A stretch of DNA of 18,207 nt from an uncultured Olsenella sp. GTDB taxonomy: Bacteria > Actinomycetota > Coriobacteriia > Coriobacteriales > Atopobiaceae. Positions within the stretch are counted from its first letter, which is position 1. Each line of letters starts with the position of its first letter. The stretch is taken from the NCBI GenBank assembly GCA_959598545.1, contig CAUGFC010000027.1, forward strand, positions 1 to 18,207, given 5' to 3'. A program made the position numbers and the translations under genes. Below, piece by piece: positions 6,587-14,823 of the stretch. The notes under the pieces were generated by a model. It had not been told where the DNA came from, did not search any database, and saw nothing but the letters and a program-made list of their open reading frames with translations.

Positions 6587-8422
6587 GAGCACGATGATGA
6601 CGTCGGAGTTGCGGACCGTGCTCAGGCGGTGCGCGATCACGAACGTTGTGCGCCCGGTCATGAGCGCGTCCATGCCGCGCTGTACGATGGCCTCGGTGCG
6701 CGTGTCAATCGAAGACGTGGCCTCGTCGAGGACCATGACCGGCGGATCGGCGACCGCGGCGCGCGCGATCGAGAGAAGCTGGCGCTGGCCCTGGCTCAGC
6801 GCCGCCCCGTTGTCCGTGAGCATGGTGTCGTAGCCGTCGGGCAAGCGTCGCACGAAGTCGTCGGCGCCAGCCAGGCGCGCGGCGGCGACGCACTCCTCGT
6901 CGGTGGCGTCGAGGCGGCCGTAGCGGATGTTGTCCATGACGGTGCCCGTGAACAGGTTCACGTCCTGCAGGACGACGCCCAGAGACCTTCTCAGGTCCGG
7001 CTTCTTGATCTTGTTGATGTTGATGCCGTCGTAGCGGATCTTGCCGTCCTCGATGTCGTAGAAGCGGTTCAGCAGGTTGGTGATCGTGGTCTTGCCCGCG
7101 CCCGTGGCGCCGACGAAGGCGACCTTCTGGCCCGGCTTGGCGTAGAGCGAGACGTTGTGGAGCACGGTGTGGCCCGGTTCGTAGGCGAAGTCCACGTCGA
7201 AGAGGCGCACGTCGCCGGCGAGCGGGGTGTAGGTGACGCTGCCGTCGGCCTGGTGCGGGTGGCGCCAGGCCCACTGGCCGGCCCAGTCGTGGTCGCGACG
7301 CTCGCACTCGGTGACCCTGCCGTCCCGGTCGATCTTGCAGGCCACGAGCTCGACGTAGCCCTCGTCCTCCTCGATCGGCTCGTCGAGCAGCTCGAAGATG
7401 CGCTCGGCTCCGGCCAGGCCCATCACGACGGAGTTCACCTGGTTGGAGATCTGGCCGATCTGGTTGGCGAACTGCTTGGTCATGTTGAGGAACGGCACCG
7501 CCACGGCAATCGTGAGCGGCAGGCCGGAGATCGACGGGTTGGGGATGCCCGTGACCAGAAAGACGCCGCTCGCCACCGCCACGATGACGTAGAGCAGGTT
7601 GCCGGCGTTCATGAGGATCGGCATGAGCGTGTTGGCATAGGAGTTGGCCGCGCGCGCTGCGGCCTCGAGCTCGTCGTTCAGCTCGTCGAAGGCGGCCTCG
7701 GTCTGACGCTCGTGGCAGAAGACCTTGACGACCTTCTCGCCGTTCATGACCTCCTCGACGTGGCCCTCCACGGTCGCCACCGCGCGCTGCGTGCGCAGGA
7801 AGTTCTTCGCGGAGCGCCCGGCGAGCGTCTTGGCGAGAAGTGCCATGATCGCGGCGCCGCCCACCACGACGAGCGTGAGCGGCAGGCTGTAGTAGATCAT
7901 GATGGCGCTCACGGAGATGAGCATGAGCGTCGTGAGGAACAGCTGCGGCAGCGACTGCGCGATCATCTGGCGCAGCGCGTCGACGTCGTTGGTGTAGTAG
8001 CTCATGACGTCGCCGTGCGGGTGCGTGTCGAAGTAGCGGATTGGCAGGTCCTGCATGTGGTCGAACATGAGGCAGCGGAACTTCTTGAGCGCCCCCTGGG
8101 TGAGGATCGCCATGAGCTGCTGCCATACGGCGTTGCAGACCAGGCTCGCCAGGTACATGACGGCGAGGATCGCGGCGTTGGTGAAGACCTGCGGCTGCGC
8201 CGCGGCCCAGTCGCCGCTCTCCCAGAACTCGCCCACGATGGTGAGACAGCGCTCCATGAAGATGTTGGGCGTGGCCTGGACGACGCACTGGACGAGGATG
8301 CAGACGGCAACGGTCGGCAGCATGACGGGGTAGAACGTGCGCAGCATCTTGATGACGCGCAGCGCCGTGCGCCCGATCGACTTGGGCGCACGTCCGCGCG
8401 CGGCGGCGGGCTTATCGGCCAT
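6488..8422 (-). CDS. ABC exporter half-transporter B (consensus ATPase site)
   Basis: A 644-residue type IV (MsbA/ABCB-like) exporter half: six membrane helices in the first ~340 residues, then a nucleotide-binding domain. Walker A is GATGAGKTT (438-446), Q-loop Q486, signature LSQGQ (542-546), Walker B VMVLDE with catalytic E567, H-loop H598. The signature departs from LSGGQ. Together with the degenerate partner A this gives the one-degenerate, one-consensus arrangement known for heterodimeric exporters such as TM287/288 and BmrCD. An extra segment (about 356-402, with AGQWAWRHPH) sits between membrane and ATPase domains, as in close Firmicutes homologues. Its start overlaps gene A by 11 bp, with GGAGGTGA as RBS. 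The substrate is unknown; drug, peptide or lipid export are all possible. Last gene of the marR operon. Confidence 0.93.
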   Translation of the reverse strand: MADKPAAARGRAPKSIGRTALRVIKMLRTFYPVMLPTVAVCILVQCVVQATPNIFMERCLTIVGEFWESGDWAAAQPQVFTNAAILAVMYLASLVCNAVWQQLMAILTQGALKKFRCLMFDHMQDLPIRYFDTHPHGDVMSYYTNDVDALRQMIAQSLPQLFLTTLMLISVSAIMIYYSLPLTLVVVGGAAIMALLAKTLAGRSAKNFLRTQRAVATVEGHVEEVMNGEKVVKVFCHERQTEAAFDELNDELEAAARAANSYANTLMPILMNAGNLLYVIVAVASGVFLVTGIPNPSISGLPLTIAVAVPFLNMTKQFANQIGQISNQVNSVVMGLAGAERIFELLDEPIEEDEGYVELVACKIDRDGRVTECERRDHDWAGQWAWRHPHQADGSVTYTPLAGDVRLFDVDFAYEPGHTVLHNVSLYAKPGQKVAFVGATGAGKTTITNLLNRFYDIEDGKIRYDGININKIKKPDLRRSLGVVLQDVNLFTGTVMDNIRYGRLDATDEECVAAARLAGADDFVRRLPDGYDTMLTDNGAALSQGQRQLLSIARAAVADPPVMVLDEATSSIDTRTEAIVQRGMDALMTGRTTFVIAHRLSTVRNSDVIIVLDHGRIIERGTHDELIAKRGTYYQLYTGAFELE

Positions 8423-10256
8423 TCTCGGTCACCTCCAGCTCGTCGAGGTTCTTCTCGTCATGGCTCTGCTTGTTCTGCGAGAGGTACACCTCGCGGTAGA
8501 TCGCGTTGCGGCGCAGCAGCTCCTCGTGGGTGCCCACGTCGTTGATGCGTCCGGAGTCCATGACCACGATGCGGTCGGCGTCCTCCACGCTGGAGGTGCG
8601 CTGGGCGATGATGATCTTGGTGGTGTCGGGCAGGTAGCTCTTGAAGCCCTCGCGGATGAGCTTGTCGGTCTTGGTGTCGACGGCGCTCGTCGAGTCGTCC
8701 AGGATGAGGATCTTCGGGCTCTTGAGCAGGGCGCGTGCGATGCACAGGCGTTGCTTCTGGCCGCCGGAGACGTTGGTGCCGCCCTGCTCGATGTGGGTGT
8801 CGTACTTGTCGGGGAAGGTCTGGACGAACTCGTCCGCCTGGGCGAGCTTGGCCGCCTCGACGATCTCCTCGTCCGTGGCGTCCTGCTTGCCCCAGCGCAG
8901 GTTGTCCTTGATCGTGCCCGAGAAGAGCACGTTCTTCTGGAGCACCATGGCCACGGCGTTGCGCAGCGTGTCGAGGTCGTAGTCGCGCACGTCGACGCCG
9001 CCCACGCGCACGGTGCCCTCGGTGACGTCGTAGAGGCGCGGGATGAGCTGGACGAGCGTGGACTTTGCCGAGCCCGTGGAGCCGATCACGCCGATGACCT
9101 CGCCGCTCTTGATGTGCAGGTCGATCTCGCGCAGGGCCTCGTGGTTCTTGTCGCCCTTGTAGGAGAAGCCCACGTGGTCGAAGTCGATCGAGCCGTCCGG
9201 CACCTCCATGACGGGGTCCTCGGGCTGCTCGATCGTGGTCTTGGCGTCGAGCACCTCGAAGATGCGGCGCGCGTTCTCCTCGCTCATGACGACCATGGCG
9301 AAGATCATCGAGAGCATCATGAGGCTCATGAGCATCATGAAGCCGTAGGTGATGAGCGACGAGAACTGGCCCACGTCCAGAAGCTCGCCGCGCGTGGAGA
9401 CGATCGCGTAGGAGCCCACGTAGATCACGAACACCATGACGGTGTAGACGCAGAAGTTCATGATCGGGGCGTTGAGGGCGAGGATGCGCTCGGCGTGCGT
9501 GAAGTCGCGCTGGACCTCTCTGGCGGCGGCGTCGTACTTCTGCTTCTCGTAGTCCTCGCGGACGTAGGACTTGACCACGCGGATGCCGGAGAGGTTCTCC
9601 TCGGCGCGCTCGTTCAGGGCGTCGTACTTGCGGAAGATGCGACGGAAGATCGGGGTGACCTTGCGCACCACGGCGAGGAGCGCCACGGCGAGCACCGGGA
9701 TGACCACCACGAAGACGACGGCCAGCCAGCCCGCCATCGTGTAGGCGGCGATGAGGGCGCCGACGAGCATGAACGGGGAGCGGATGGCGGTGCGGATGAG
9801 CATCATGTAGGCCATCTGCACGTTCATGACGTCGGTGGTGAGGCGCGTCACGAGCGAGGAGCTCGAGAAGCGGTCGATCACCGCGAAGGAGAAGGTCTGG
9901 ATGTTGTAGAACATGTCCTTGCGGAGGTTCTTGGCAAAGCCGACGGAGGCCTTCGCGCAGGTGAGGCCCGCCGCCGCGCCGAAGGCGAGCGAGACGAGCG
10001 CCATGAGGGCGAGAAGCCCGCCGGTGGAGAGGATCTCCGAGAGGTCCGCGCCCGCCTTGATCGCGTCGATGAGGTCGGCGGTGAGCAGCGGGATCAGCAC
10101 CTCGAAGACCACCTCGCCGAGCACCAGCAGGGGAGTGGCGACGGCGGCACCCCTGTACTGGCGGATGCTCCCCATGAGATGGCGCATGATCTGGGGGTAG
10201 GTCATGTGCGCCGCGGTCTTCTCGAACCGCGGCTCGGTGGCTAGCTCCTGTTGCAT
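8412..10256 (-). CDS. ABC exporter half-transporter A (degenerate ATPase site)
   Basis: A 614-residue exporter half with six membrane helices (to about residue 325) and a nucleotide-binding domain. Walker A is GSTGSAKST (392-400), with Ala where the family usually has Gly; Q-loop Q440; signature VSGGQ (496-500); Walker B ILILDD with Asp521 in place of catalytic Glu; the H-loop position is Gln552. These changes mark the non-catalytic site of heterodimeric exporters, while its intact SGGQ signature completes the active site formed by partner B. The start at ATG 10256 is chosen for AGAGGAGG just upstream; it overlaps the end of marR by 16 bp and its own end overlaps gene B by 11 bp, so all three genes are translationally linked. 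The open frame further upstream lies inside marR and is rejected. Confidence 0.93.
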   Translation of the reverse strand: MQQELATEPRFEKTAAHMTYPQIMRHLMGSIRQYRGAAVATPLLVLGEVVFEVLIPLLTADLIDAIKAGADLSEILSTGGLLALMALVSLAFGAAAGLTCAKASVGFAKNLRKDMFYNIQTFSFAVIDRFSSSSLVTRLTTDVMNVQMAYMMLIRTAIRSPFMLVGALIAAYTMAGWLAVVFVVVIPVLAVALLAVVRKVTPIFRRIFRKYDALNERAEENLSGIRVVKSYVREDYEKQKYDAAAREVQRDFTHAERILALNAPIMNFCVYTVMVFVIYVGSYAIVSTRGELLDVGQFSSLITYGFMMLMSLMMLSMIFAMVVMSEENARRIFEVLDAKTTIEQPEDPVMEVPDGSIDFDHVGFSYKGDKNHEALREIDLHIKSGEVIGVIGSTGSAKSTLVQLIPRLYDVTEGTVRVGGVDVRDYDLDTLRNAVAMVLQKNVLFSGTIKDNLRWGKQDATDEEIVEAAKLAQADEFVQTFPDKYDTHIEQGGTNVSGGQKQRLCIARALLKSPKILILDDSTSAVDTKTDKLIREGFKSYLPDTTKIIIAQRTSSVEDADRIVVMDSGRINDVGTHEELLRRNAIYREVYLSQNKQSHDEKNLDELEVTENGR

Positions 10257-10708
10257 GCGGCCTCCTCTCGCCTCTTGGCCTCGATCTTCTCCCAGTGCGC
10301 GGACAGGCGGTCGAGAAGGTCGAGCAGGCCCTCGGTCTCGTCGGCGCCCAGGCAGCCGAAGGCCTCCTTCTCGAACTCCATCCTGCTCTCCACGAAGGCG
10401 CGGGCACGCCGCGCGCCCTCTTCGGTGAGGGTGAGCGTGAGCTGGCGACGGTCGGTCTCGGAGCGCTCGCGGGAGAGCAGGCCCTCCGCCTCGAGCTTGG
10501 TCACGACCTCGGAGAGCGAGGCCGACGTGATGCACGACGCCTCCTGGAGGTCGCGCTGGGTCATGCGCCCGTCATGCGCGAGCAGCTCCACGAGGATGTG
10601 CTGCTTGCCGTTTCGCCCGCCCCAATGCTGGTGCAGGTAGTAGCCAAAGTATCCGAGCTTGCGAAGAATCCGCAGCTCGACGCTTTGCTGGGTGTCCGCT
10701 TCGAACAC
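10241..10708 (-). CDS. MarR family transcriptional regulator
   Basis: A 155-residue MarR-type regulator. It has N-terminal dimerisation helices, a winged helix-turn-helix (about 48-100: MTQRDLQEAS, then SASLSEVVTKLEAEGLLSRE as recognition region), the family wing motif ETDRRQLTLTLTEEG with D86-R87-R88, and a C-terminal dimerisation helix. MarR proteins bind palindromes as dimers and usually repress until a ligand or oxidant binds. I place the start at GTG 10708 because CGAGGAGGGG precedes it at good spacing; the ATG at 10792 lies inside the operator and lacks an RBS. It is the first gene of the operon with exporter A-B, and the operator upstream is repeated before exporter C-D, so it probably controls both. 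The effector is unknown. Confidence 0.92.
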   Translation of the reverse strand: MFEADTQQSVELRILRKLGYFGYYLHQHWGGRNGKQHILVELLAHDGRMTQRDLQEASCITSASLSEVVTKLEAEGLLSRERSETDRRQLTLTLTEEGARRARAFVESRMEFEKEAFGCLGADETEGLLDLLDRLSAHWEKIEAKRREEAACNRS

Positions 10709-10715
10709 GACTCGT

Positions 10716-10725
10716 CCCCTCCTCG
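10716..10725 (-). promoter_or_regulatory. Ribosome binding site fixing the marR GTG start
   Basis: On the minus strand CGAGGAGGGG lies 7 nt before GTG 10708. No comparable site precedes the in-frame ATG at 10792, which is part of the operator element. Confidence 0.75.
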
Positions 10726-10767
10726 TCCGATGGGCTCCCACAACTCTGCGACGGCCACCCGTCGATG

Positions 10768-10798
10768 TCAAGGTACCTAGCGATATTTCCATGGTACC
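10768..10798. promoter_or_regulatory. Putative MarR operator, copy 1 (upstream of marR)
   Basis: A 31-bp element begins with TCAAGGTACCTAG and ends with TTTCCATGGTACC. Its two GGTACC half-sites (10772-10777 and 10793-10798) start 21 bp apart, about two helical turns, with inverted flanks (AGGTACCTA and TGGTACCAT). The element recurs at 14758-14789 with one inserted base. It lies 60 nt upstream of the marR start. Binding by this MarR and autoregulation are inference; I could not assign convincing -35/-10 boxes here. Confidence 0.7.
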
Positions 10799-10853
10799 AA
10801 GCTAATTGTGTCGCGCCCGTCCGATAATCACCGGTTTTCTCGCCCGACGGCTC

Positions 10854-10952
10854 CTACTCGAGCTCGAAGGCGCCGGTGTAGAGCTGGTAGTACGTACCCC
10901 TCTTGGCGATCAGCTCGTCGTGGGTGCCGCGCTCGATGATGCGGCCGTGGTC
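10854..10952 (-). repeat. Near-identical 3' end shared by the two consensus-site ABC genes (copy 2)
   Basis: Partner of 6488-6586, differing at one position in 99 bp. The two copies sit 4366 bp apart in the same orientation at the 3' ends of paralogous genes. Confidence 0.85.
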
Positions 10953-12878
10953 TAAGACGATGATCGCGTCGGAGTTGCGGACCGTGGAGAGTCGGTGCGC
11001 GATGACGAACGTGGTGCGCCCGGTCATGAGCGCGTCCATGCCGCGCTGGACGATCTCCTCGGTGTGGGTGTCGATCGAGGACGTGGCCTCGTCGAGGATC
11101 ATCACGGGCGGGTCCGCGACGGCGGCGCGCGCGATCGAGAGAAGCTGGCGCTGGCCCTGGCTCAGGTTGGAGCCGTTGTCGGTCAGCATGGTGTTGTAGC
11201 CCTCGGGCAGGCGCTTGATGAAGCCGTCGGCGCCCACCAGGCGTGCCGCCGCCATGCACTCCTCGTCGGAGGCGTCGAGGCGACCGAAGCGGATGTTGTC
11301 CATGACGGTGCCCGTGAACAGGTTCACGTCCTGCAGCACCACGCCGAGGGAGCGGCGCAGGTCCGGCTTCTTGATCTTGTTGATGTTGATGCCGTCGTAG
11401 CGGATCTTGCCGTCGGCGATGTCGTAGAAGCGGTTGATGAGGTTGGTGATCGTGGTCTTGCCCGCGCCCGTGGCACCGACGAAGGCGACCTTCTGGCCCG
11501 GCTTGGCCCAGACGCTCACGTCGTGCAGGACCGTGTGACCCGGGCGATAGGCGAAGTCCACGTCGAAGAGGCGCACGTCGCCGGCGAGCGGGGTGTAGGT
11601 GAGCGAGCCGTCACCGTGCGGGTGGCGCCACGCCCACTGGCCAGCCCAGTCGTGGTCGCGGCGATCGCACTCGCGGACGTTGCCGTCGCGGTCGATCGTG
11701 CAGGCCACGAGCTCGACATAGCCCTCGTCGTGCTCGACCGGCTCGTCCATGAGCTCGAAGATGCGCTCGGCGCCGGCGAGGCCCATGACCACGGAGTTGA
11801 TCTGCTGGGAGATCTGGCCGATCTGGCCGGCGAACTGCTTGGTCATGTTGAGGAACGGCACCGTGACGGCGATCGAGAAGGGCAGGCCCGAGATGGAGAG
11901 GTTGGGCACGCCGGCCTCGATGAACACGCCTCCCACCAGCGCCACGATGACGTAGGTCAGGTTGCCGAGGTTCATGAGGATCGGGCCGAGCGTGTTGGTG
12001 TACATGTTCGCCGCGCGGCTCGCCTCGAAGAGGCGACGGTTGCGCACGTCGAAGTCCTCCTGGGCGGCCTCCTCGTGGCAGAATACCTTGACCACACGCT
12101 GGCCGTTCATGACCTCCTCGACGTGGCCCTCGACGATGCCGATCTCCTTCTGCTGCGCGACGAAGTTGCGCGCGGAGCGACCGCCGAGCTGCTTGGTCAT
12201 GTAGGCCATGAAGAGCACGCCCGCCACGACGACGAGGCACATCCACACGCTGTAGTAGACCATGACGGTGATGACCGAGACGCAGGTGACGAAGGTGAGT
12301 GTGATGTTGGGCAGCGACTGGCCGATCATCTGGCGCAGCGTGTCGATGTCGTTGGTGTAGTGGCTCATGATGTCGCCGCGCTGGTGCTGGTCGAAGTAGC
12401 TGATCGGCAGGTCCTGCATGTGGCCGAAGAGCCGCTCGCGGAACTTCTCGAGCGAGCCCTGCGTGATGACCGCCATCGCGCGGGTCCAGGTGAAGTTGAG
12501 GACGAGCGAGACCGCGTAGATGCCGACGAGCGTGAGCACGAGCGAGCCCACCTGGCCGGCGACGGACTCCCAGTCGCCGCTCTCCCAGTTGGCGGTCACG
12601 ATCTCGAGCGTGCGCTGCATGAACGTGGCGGGAAGGGCCGAGAGCACGGCCGAGATCACGATGCAGAGGATGACGAGCGGCAGCATCCTGGGATAGAACG
12701 AGAAGAGCGTCCTGATGAGGCGCGAGAGCGTCTTGCCGCGCCCGCCGCGACGCTGCGGCGTCGCGACCTGGCGGCCGGCGACGTTCTGGCGCTCCGGCTC
12801 GCGCTCCGGCTCGGTCGGCTGGTTGGAGCCGGTGACGCTCTTGAGGATGCTCTCGGCGGAGTTGTTCCTAGCGGCCAT
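10854..12878 (-). CDS. ABC exporter half-transporter D (consensus ATPase site)
   Basis: A 674-residue exporter half, paralogue of B, with a longer hydrophilic N-terminus (about 55 residues, rich in Glu, Arg and Gln) before six membrane helices. Walker A is GATGAGKTT (468-476), signature LSQGQ (572-576), Walker B VMILDE with E597, H-loop H628. It carries the same extra segment between domains as B (AGQWAWRHPH, then TYTPLAGDV). I choose ATG 12878, spaced 5 nt from GGAGGTGA; an in-frame GTG at 12887 overlaps that ribosome site and is less likely. It overlaps the end of gene C by 11 bp, the same overlap as A/B. After its stop there are only 55 bp before the marR operator and no clear terminator. 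Substrate unknown; expected to pair with C. Confidence 0.92.
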   Translation of the reverse strand: MAARNNSAESILKSVTGSNQPTEPEREPERQNVAGRQVATPQRRGGRGKTLSRLIRTLFSFYPRMLPLVILCIVISAVLSALPATFMQRTLEIVTANWESGDWESVAGQVGSLVLTLVGIYAVSLVLNFTWTRAMAVITQGSLEKFRERLFGHMQDLPISYFDQHQRGDIMSHYTNDIDTLRQMIGQSLPNITLTFVTCVSVITVMVYYSVWMCLVVVAGVLFMAYMTKQLGGRSARNFVAQQKEIGIVEGHVEEVMNGQRVVKVFCHEEAAQEDFDVRNRRLFEASRAANMYTNTLGPILMNLGNLTYVIVALVGGVFIEAGVPNLSISGLPFSIAVTVPFLNMTKQFAGQIGQISQQINSVVMGLAGAERIFELMDEPVEHDEGYVELVACTIDRDGNVRECDRRDHDWAGQWAWRHPHGDGSLTYTPLAGDVRLFDVDFAYRPGHTVLHDVSVWAKPGQKVAFVGATGAGKTTITNLINRFYDIADGKIRYDGININKIKKPDLRRSLGVVLQDVNLFTGTVMDNIRFGRLDASDEECMAAARLVGADGFIKRLPEGYNTMLTDNGSNLSQGQRQLLSIARAAVADPPVMILDEATSSIDTHTEEIVQRGMDALMTGRTTFVIAHRLSTVRNSDAIIVLDHGRIIERGTHDELIAKRGTYYQLYTGAFELE

Positions 12879-14709
12879 CGGCCTCACCTCCCTCCACGGA
12901 CGTGGCGTCCGCGGGCGCGTCGTCCTTCTCGGCCTCCTGGCTCGTGCGGCTCTGTGCGAGGTAGGTGTCGCGGTAGAACGGGCAGCTCTCGAGGAGCTCC
13001 TCGTGGGTGCCGAGCCCGGCGATGTGGCCGTTGTCCAGCACGAGGATGCGGTCGGCGTCCTGCACCGAGCTCACGCGCTGGGCGATGATGATCTTGGTGG
13101 CCTCGGGCAGGTAGGTCTTGAGCCCCTCGCGGATGAGCGCGTCGGTCTTGGTGTCGACGGCGGAGGTGGAGTCGTCCAAGATCAGGACCTTGGGGTGCTT
13201 GAGCAGCGCGCGGGCGATGCACAGGCGCTGCTTCTGGCCGCCGGAGACGTTGGTGCCGCCCTGCTCGATGTAGTAGTCGTACTGCTTGGGCAGGCCCTGG
13301 ATGAACTCGTCGGCCTGGGCGAGCTTGCAGACCTCCACGAGCTCGTCGTAGGTGGCGTTAGGGTTGCCCCAGCGCAGGTTCTCCTTGATGGTGCCCGAGA
13401 AGAGCACGTTCTTCTGGAGGACCACCGCGACGTTGTTGCGCAGGAACTCGAGGTCGTAGTCGCGCACGTCCACGCCGCCGACCTTGACGGAGCCCTCGGT
13501 GACGTCGTAGAGGCGGCTGATGAGGTTCACGAGCGAGGTCTTGGCGGAGCCCGTGCCGCCCATGATGCCGATCGTCTCGCCGCTCTTGATGTGCAGGTCG
13601 ATCTCGGCGAGGGCGCGGTGCTCGGCCTTCTCGGAGTACTTGAAGGTCACGTTGTCGAAGTCGACCGAGCCGTCGCGCATCTCGGTCTCGGGGTGCGCGG
13701 GGTTCTTGATCGTGGGCTCGGTCGTGAGGACCTCGCAGATGCGCTCGGCGCTCTCCTGGGCCATCGTGATCATGGCGAAGACCATCGACACCATCATGAG
13801 CGCCATGAGGATCATGAAGCCGTAGGTGGTCAGTGCCGAGAGCTGGCCCACGTTGAGCAGCGTTCCCTGGCTGGAGATGATGAGGTAGCTGCCAAACTGC
13901 AGGGTCACGGCAAAGACCGTGTAGACCGCGAAGTTCATCATCGGCGTGTTGAGCGCGAGGATCTTCTCGGCGCGGGTGAAGTCGGCGCAGACGTCCTGGG
14001 CGGCGCGGCCGAACTTCTCCTTCTCGTAGTCCTGGCGCACGTAGCTCTTGACGTCGCGCATTCCGGTGACGTTCTCCTCGATGGACTCGTTGAGGGCGTC
14101 GTACTTGTGGAAGACCGACCGGAAGATCGGGTGCACGGTGCGCACGACCTTGTAGAGGCCAAAGCCCAGGAGCGGCACGATGACCACGAAGACGAGCGCC
14201 AGCGGGCCGGCCATGATGAAGGCCATGACGATGCCCGCAAGCAGAAGGAACGGGCAGCGGATGGCGGTGCGGATGACCATCATGTAGGCGAGCTGCACGT
14301 TGGTGATGTCCGTGGTGAGGCGCGTCACGAGCGAGCTCGATGAGAACTGGTCGATGTTGGCGAAGCTGAAGCGCTGGACCGCGGCGAAGACGTCGTGGCG
14401 CAGGTTCATGGCCAGGCCGCAGCTCGCCTGGCTGCAGGTGACGCCGGCACCGATGCCGAAGGCGAGCGACGCGAGCGCCATGAGCACGAGCTGCAGGGCG
14501 TAGGGGAGCATGTCGGCGGGCGTGGCGCCGGCCTGGATCGAGTTGATCAGCTGCGCGGTGACGAAGGGGATGGCCACCTCCATGACCACCTCGCCCGAGA
14601 CGATGATCGGCGTGGCGATCGAGGCCGCCTTGAACTCGCGGACGCTGCCGCCGATGGTGCGGACGACCTCCCGGCCCGTGAGCCCCTTCTCCTCTTCTCT
14701 CTTCTTCAT
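12868..14709 (-). CDS. ABC exporter half-transporter C (degenerate ATPase site)
   Basis: A 613-residue exporter half, paralogue of A. Six membrane helices fill the first ~320 residues. Walker A is GGTGSAKTS (384-392), with Ala for the usual Gly; signature VSGGQ (488-492); Walker B VLILDD with Asp513 replacing catalytic Glu; Gln544 at the H-loop position. This is the non-catalytic half of a heterodimer with D. The C-terminus is an acidic, Ala-rich tail of about 25 residues. ATG 14709 follows AAGGAG at 4 nt. It is the first gene of a two-gene unit, 49 nt downstream of operator copy 2, which supports shared control with the marR operon. It diverges from pstS. Substrate unknown. Confidence 0.93.
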   Translation of the reverse strand: MKKREEEKGLTGREVVRTIGGSVREFKAASIATPIIVSGEVVMEVAIPFVTAQLINSIQAGATPADMLPYALQLVLMALASLAFGIGAGVTCSQASCGLAMNLRHDVFAAVQRFSFANIDQFSSSSLVTRLTTDITNVQLAYMMVIRTAIRCPFLLLAGIVMAFIMAGPLALVFVVIVPLLGFGLYKVVRTVHPIFRSVFHKYDALNESIEENVTGMRDVKSYVRQDYEKEKFGRAAQDVCADFTRAEKILALNTPMMNFAVYTVFAVTLQFGSYLIISSQGTLLNVGQLSALTTYGFMILMALMMVSMVFAMITMAQESAERICEVLTTEPTIKNPAHPETEMRDGSVDFDNVTFKYSEKAEHRALAEIDLHIKSGETIGIMGGTGSAKTSLVNLISRLYDVTEGSVKVGGVDVRDYDLEFLRNNVAVVLQKNVLFSGTIKENLRWGNPNATYDELVEVCKLAQADEFIQGLPKQYDYYIEQGGTNVSGGQKQRLCIARALLKHPKVLILDDSTSAVDTKTDALIREGLKTYLPEATKIIIAQRVSSVQDADRILVLDNGHIAGLGTHEELLESCPFYRDTYLAQSRTSQEAEKDDAPADATSVEGGEADGR

Positions 14710-14757
14710 GTGACTCCTTTCGACAAGGGGCCATTTTGAAACGGGATGAGGGGGATT

Positions 14758-14789
14758 TCAAGGTACCTAGCGATATTTCCCATGGTACC
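14758..14789. promoter_or_regulatory. Putative MarR operator, copy 2 (upstream of exporter C-D)
   Basis: The first 23 bp (14758-14780) are identical to copy 1 at 10768-10790; one extra C follows, then the same ATGGTACC. Its GGTACC half-sites (14762-14767 and 14784-14789) start 22 bp apart rather than 21. On the minus strand TTGTCA lies directly upstream and could be a -35 box, but no good -10 follows at 16-18 bp. The flanks of the two copies are otherwise unrelated, so conservation is confined to the element. Confidence 0.72.
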
Positions 14790-14823
14790 TGACAAAGCAT
14801 CCACAAACGTGCCGGCATGTTGC

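Noticed and set aside
6554..8545. Long plus-strand frame of 663 codons
   Set aside because: Shadow of exporter B; His/Asp/Val-rich repeats of the antisense frame and no family motifs.
8337..10244. Long plus-strand frame of 635 codons
   Set aside because: Antisense of exporter A; same composition artefact.
10709..10792. Upstream ATG giving a 183-residue MarR
   Set aside because: The ATG lies within the operator, has no RBS, and adds an Arg-rich stretch not typical of MarR; GTG 10708 has a strong RBS.
12879..12887. GTG start for exporter D
   Set aside because: This GTG is part of the GGAGGTGA ribosome site; ATG 12878 is correctly spaced from it.
10995..14343. Two long overlapping plus-strand frames opposite exporters D and C
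   Set aside because: They mirror genes with clear Walker and signature motifs on the minus strand.
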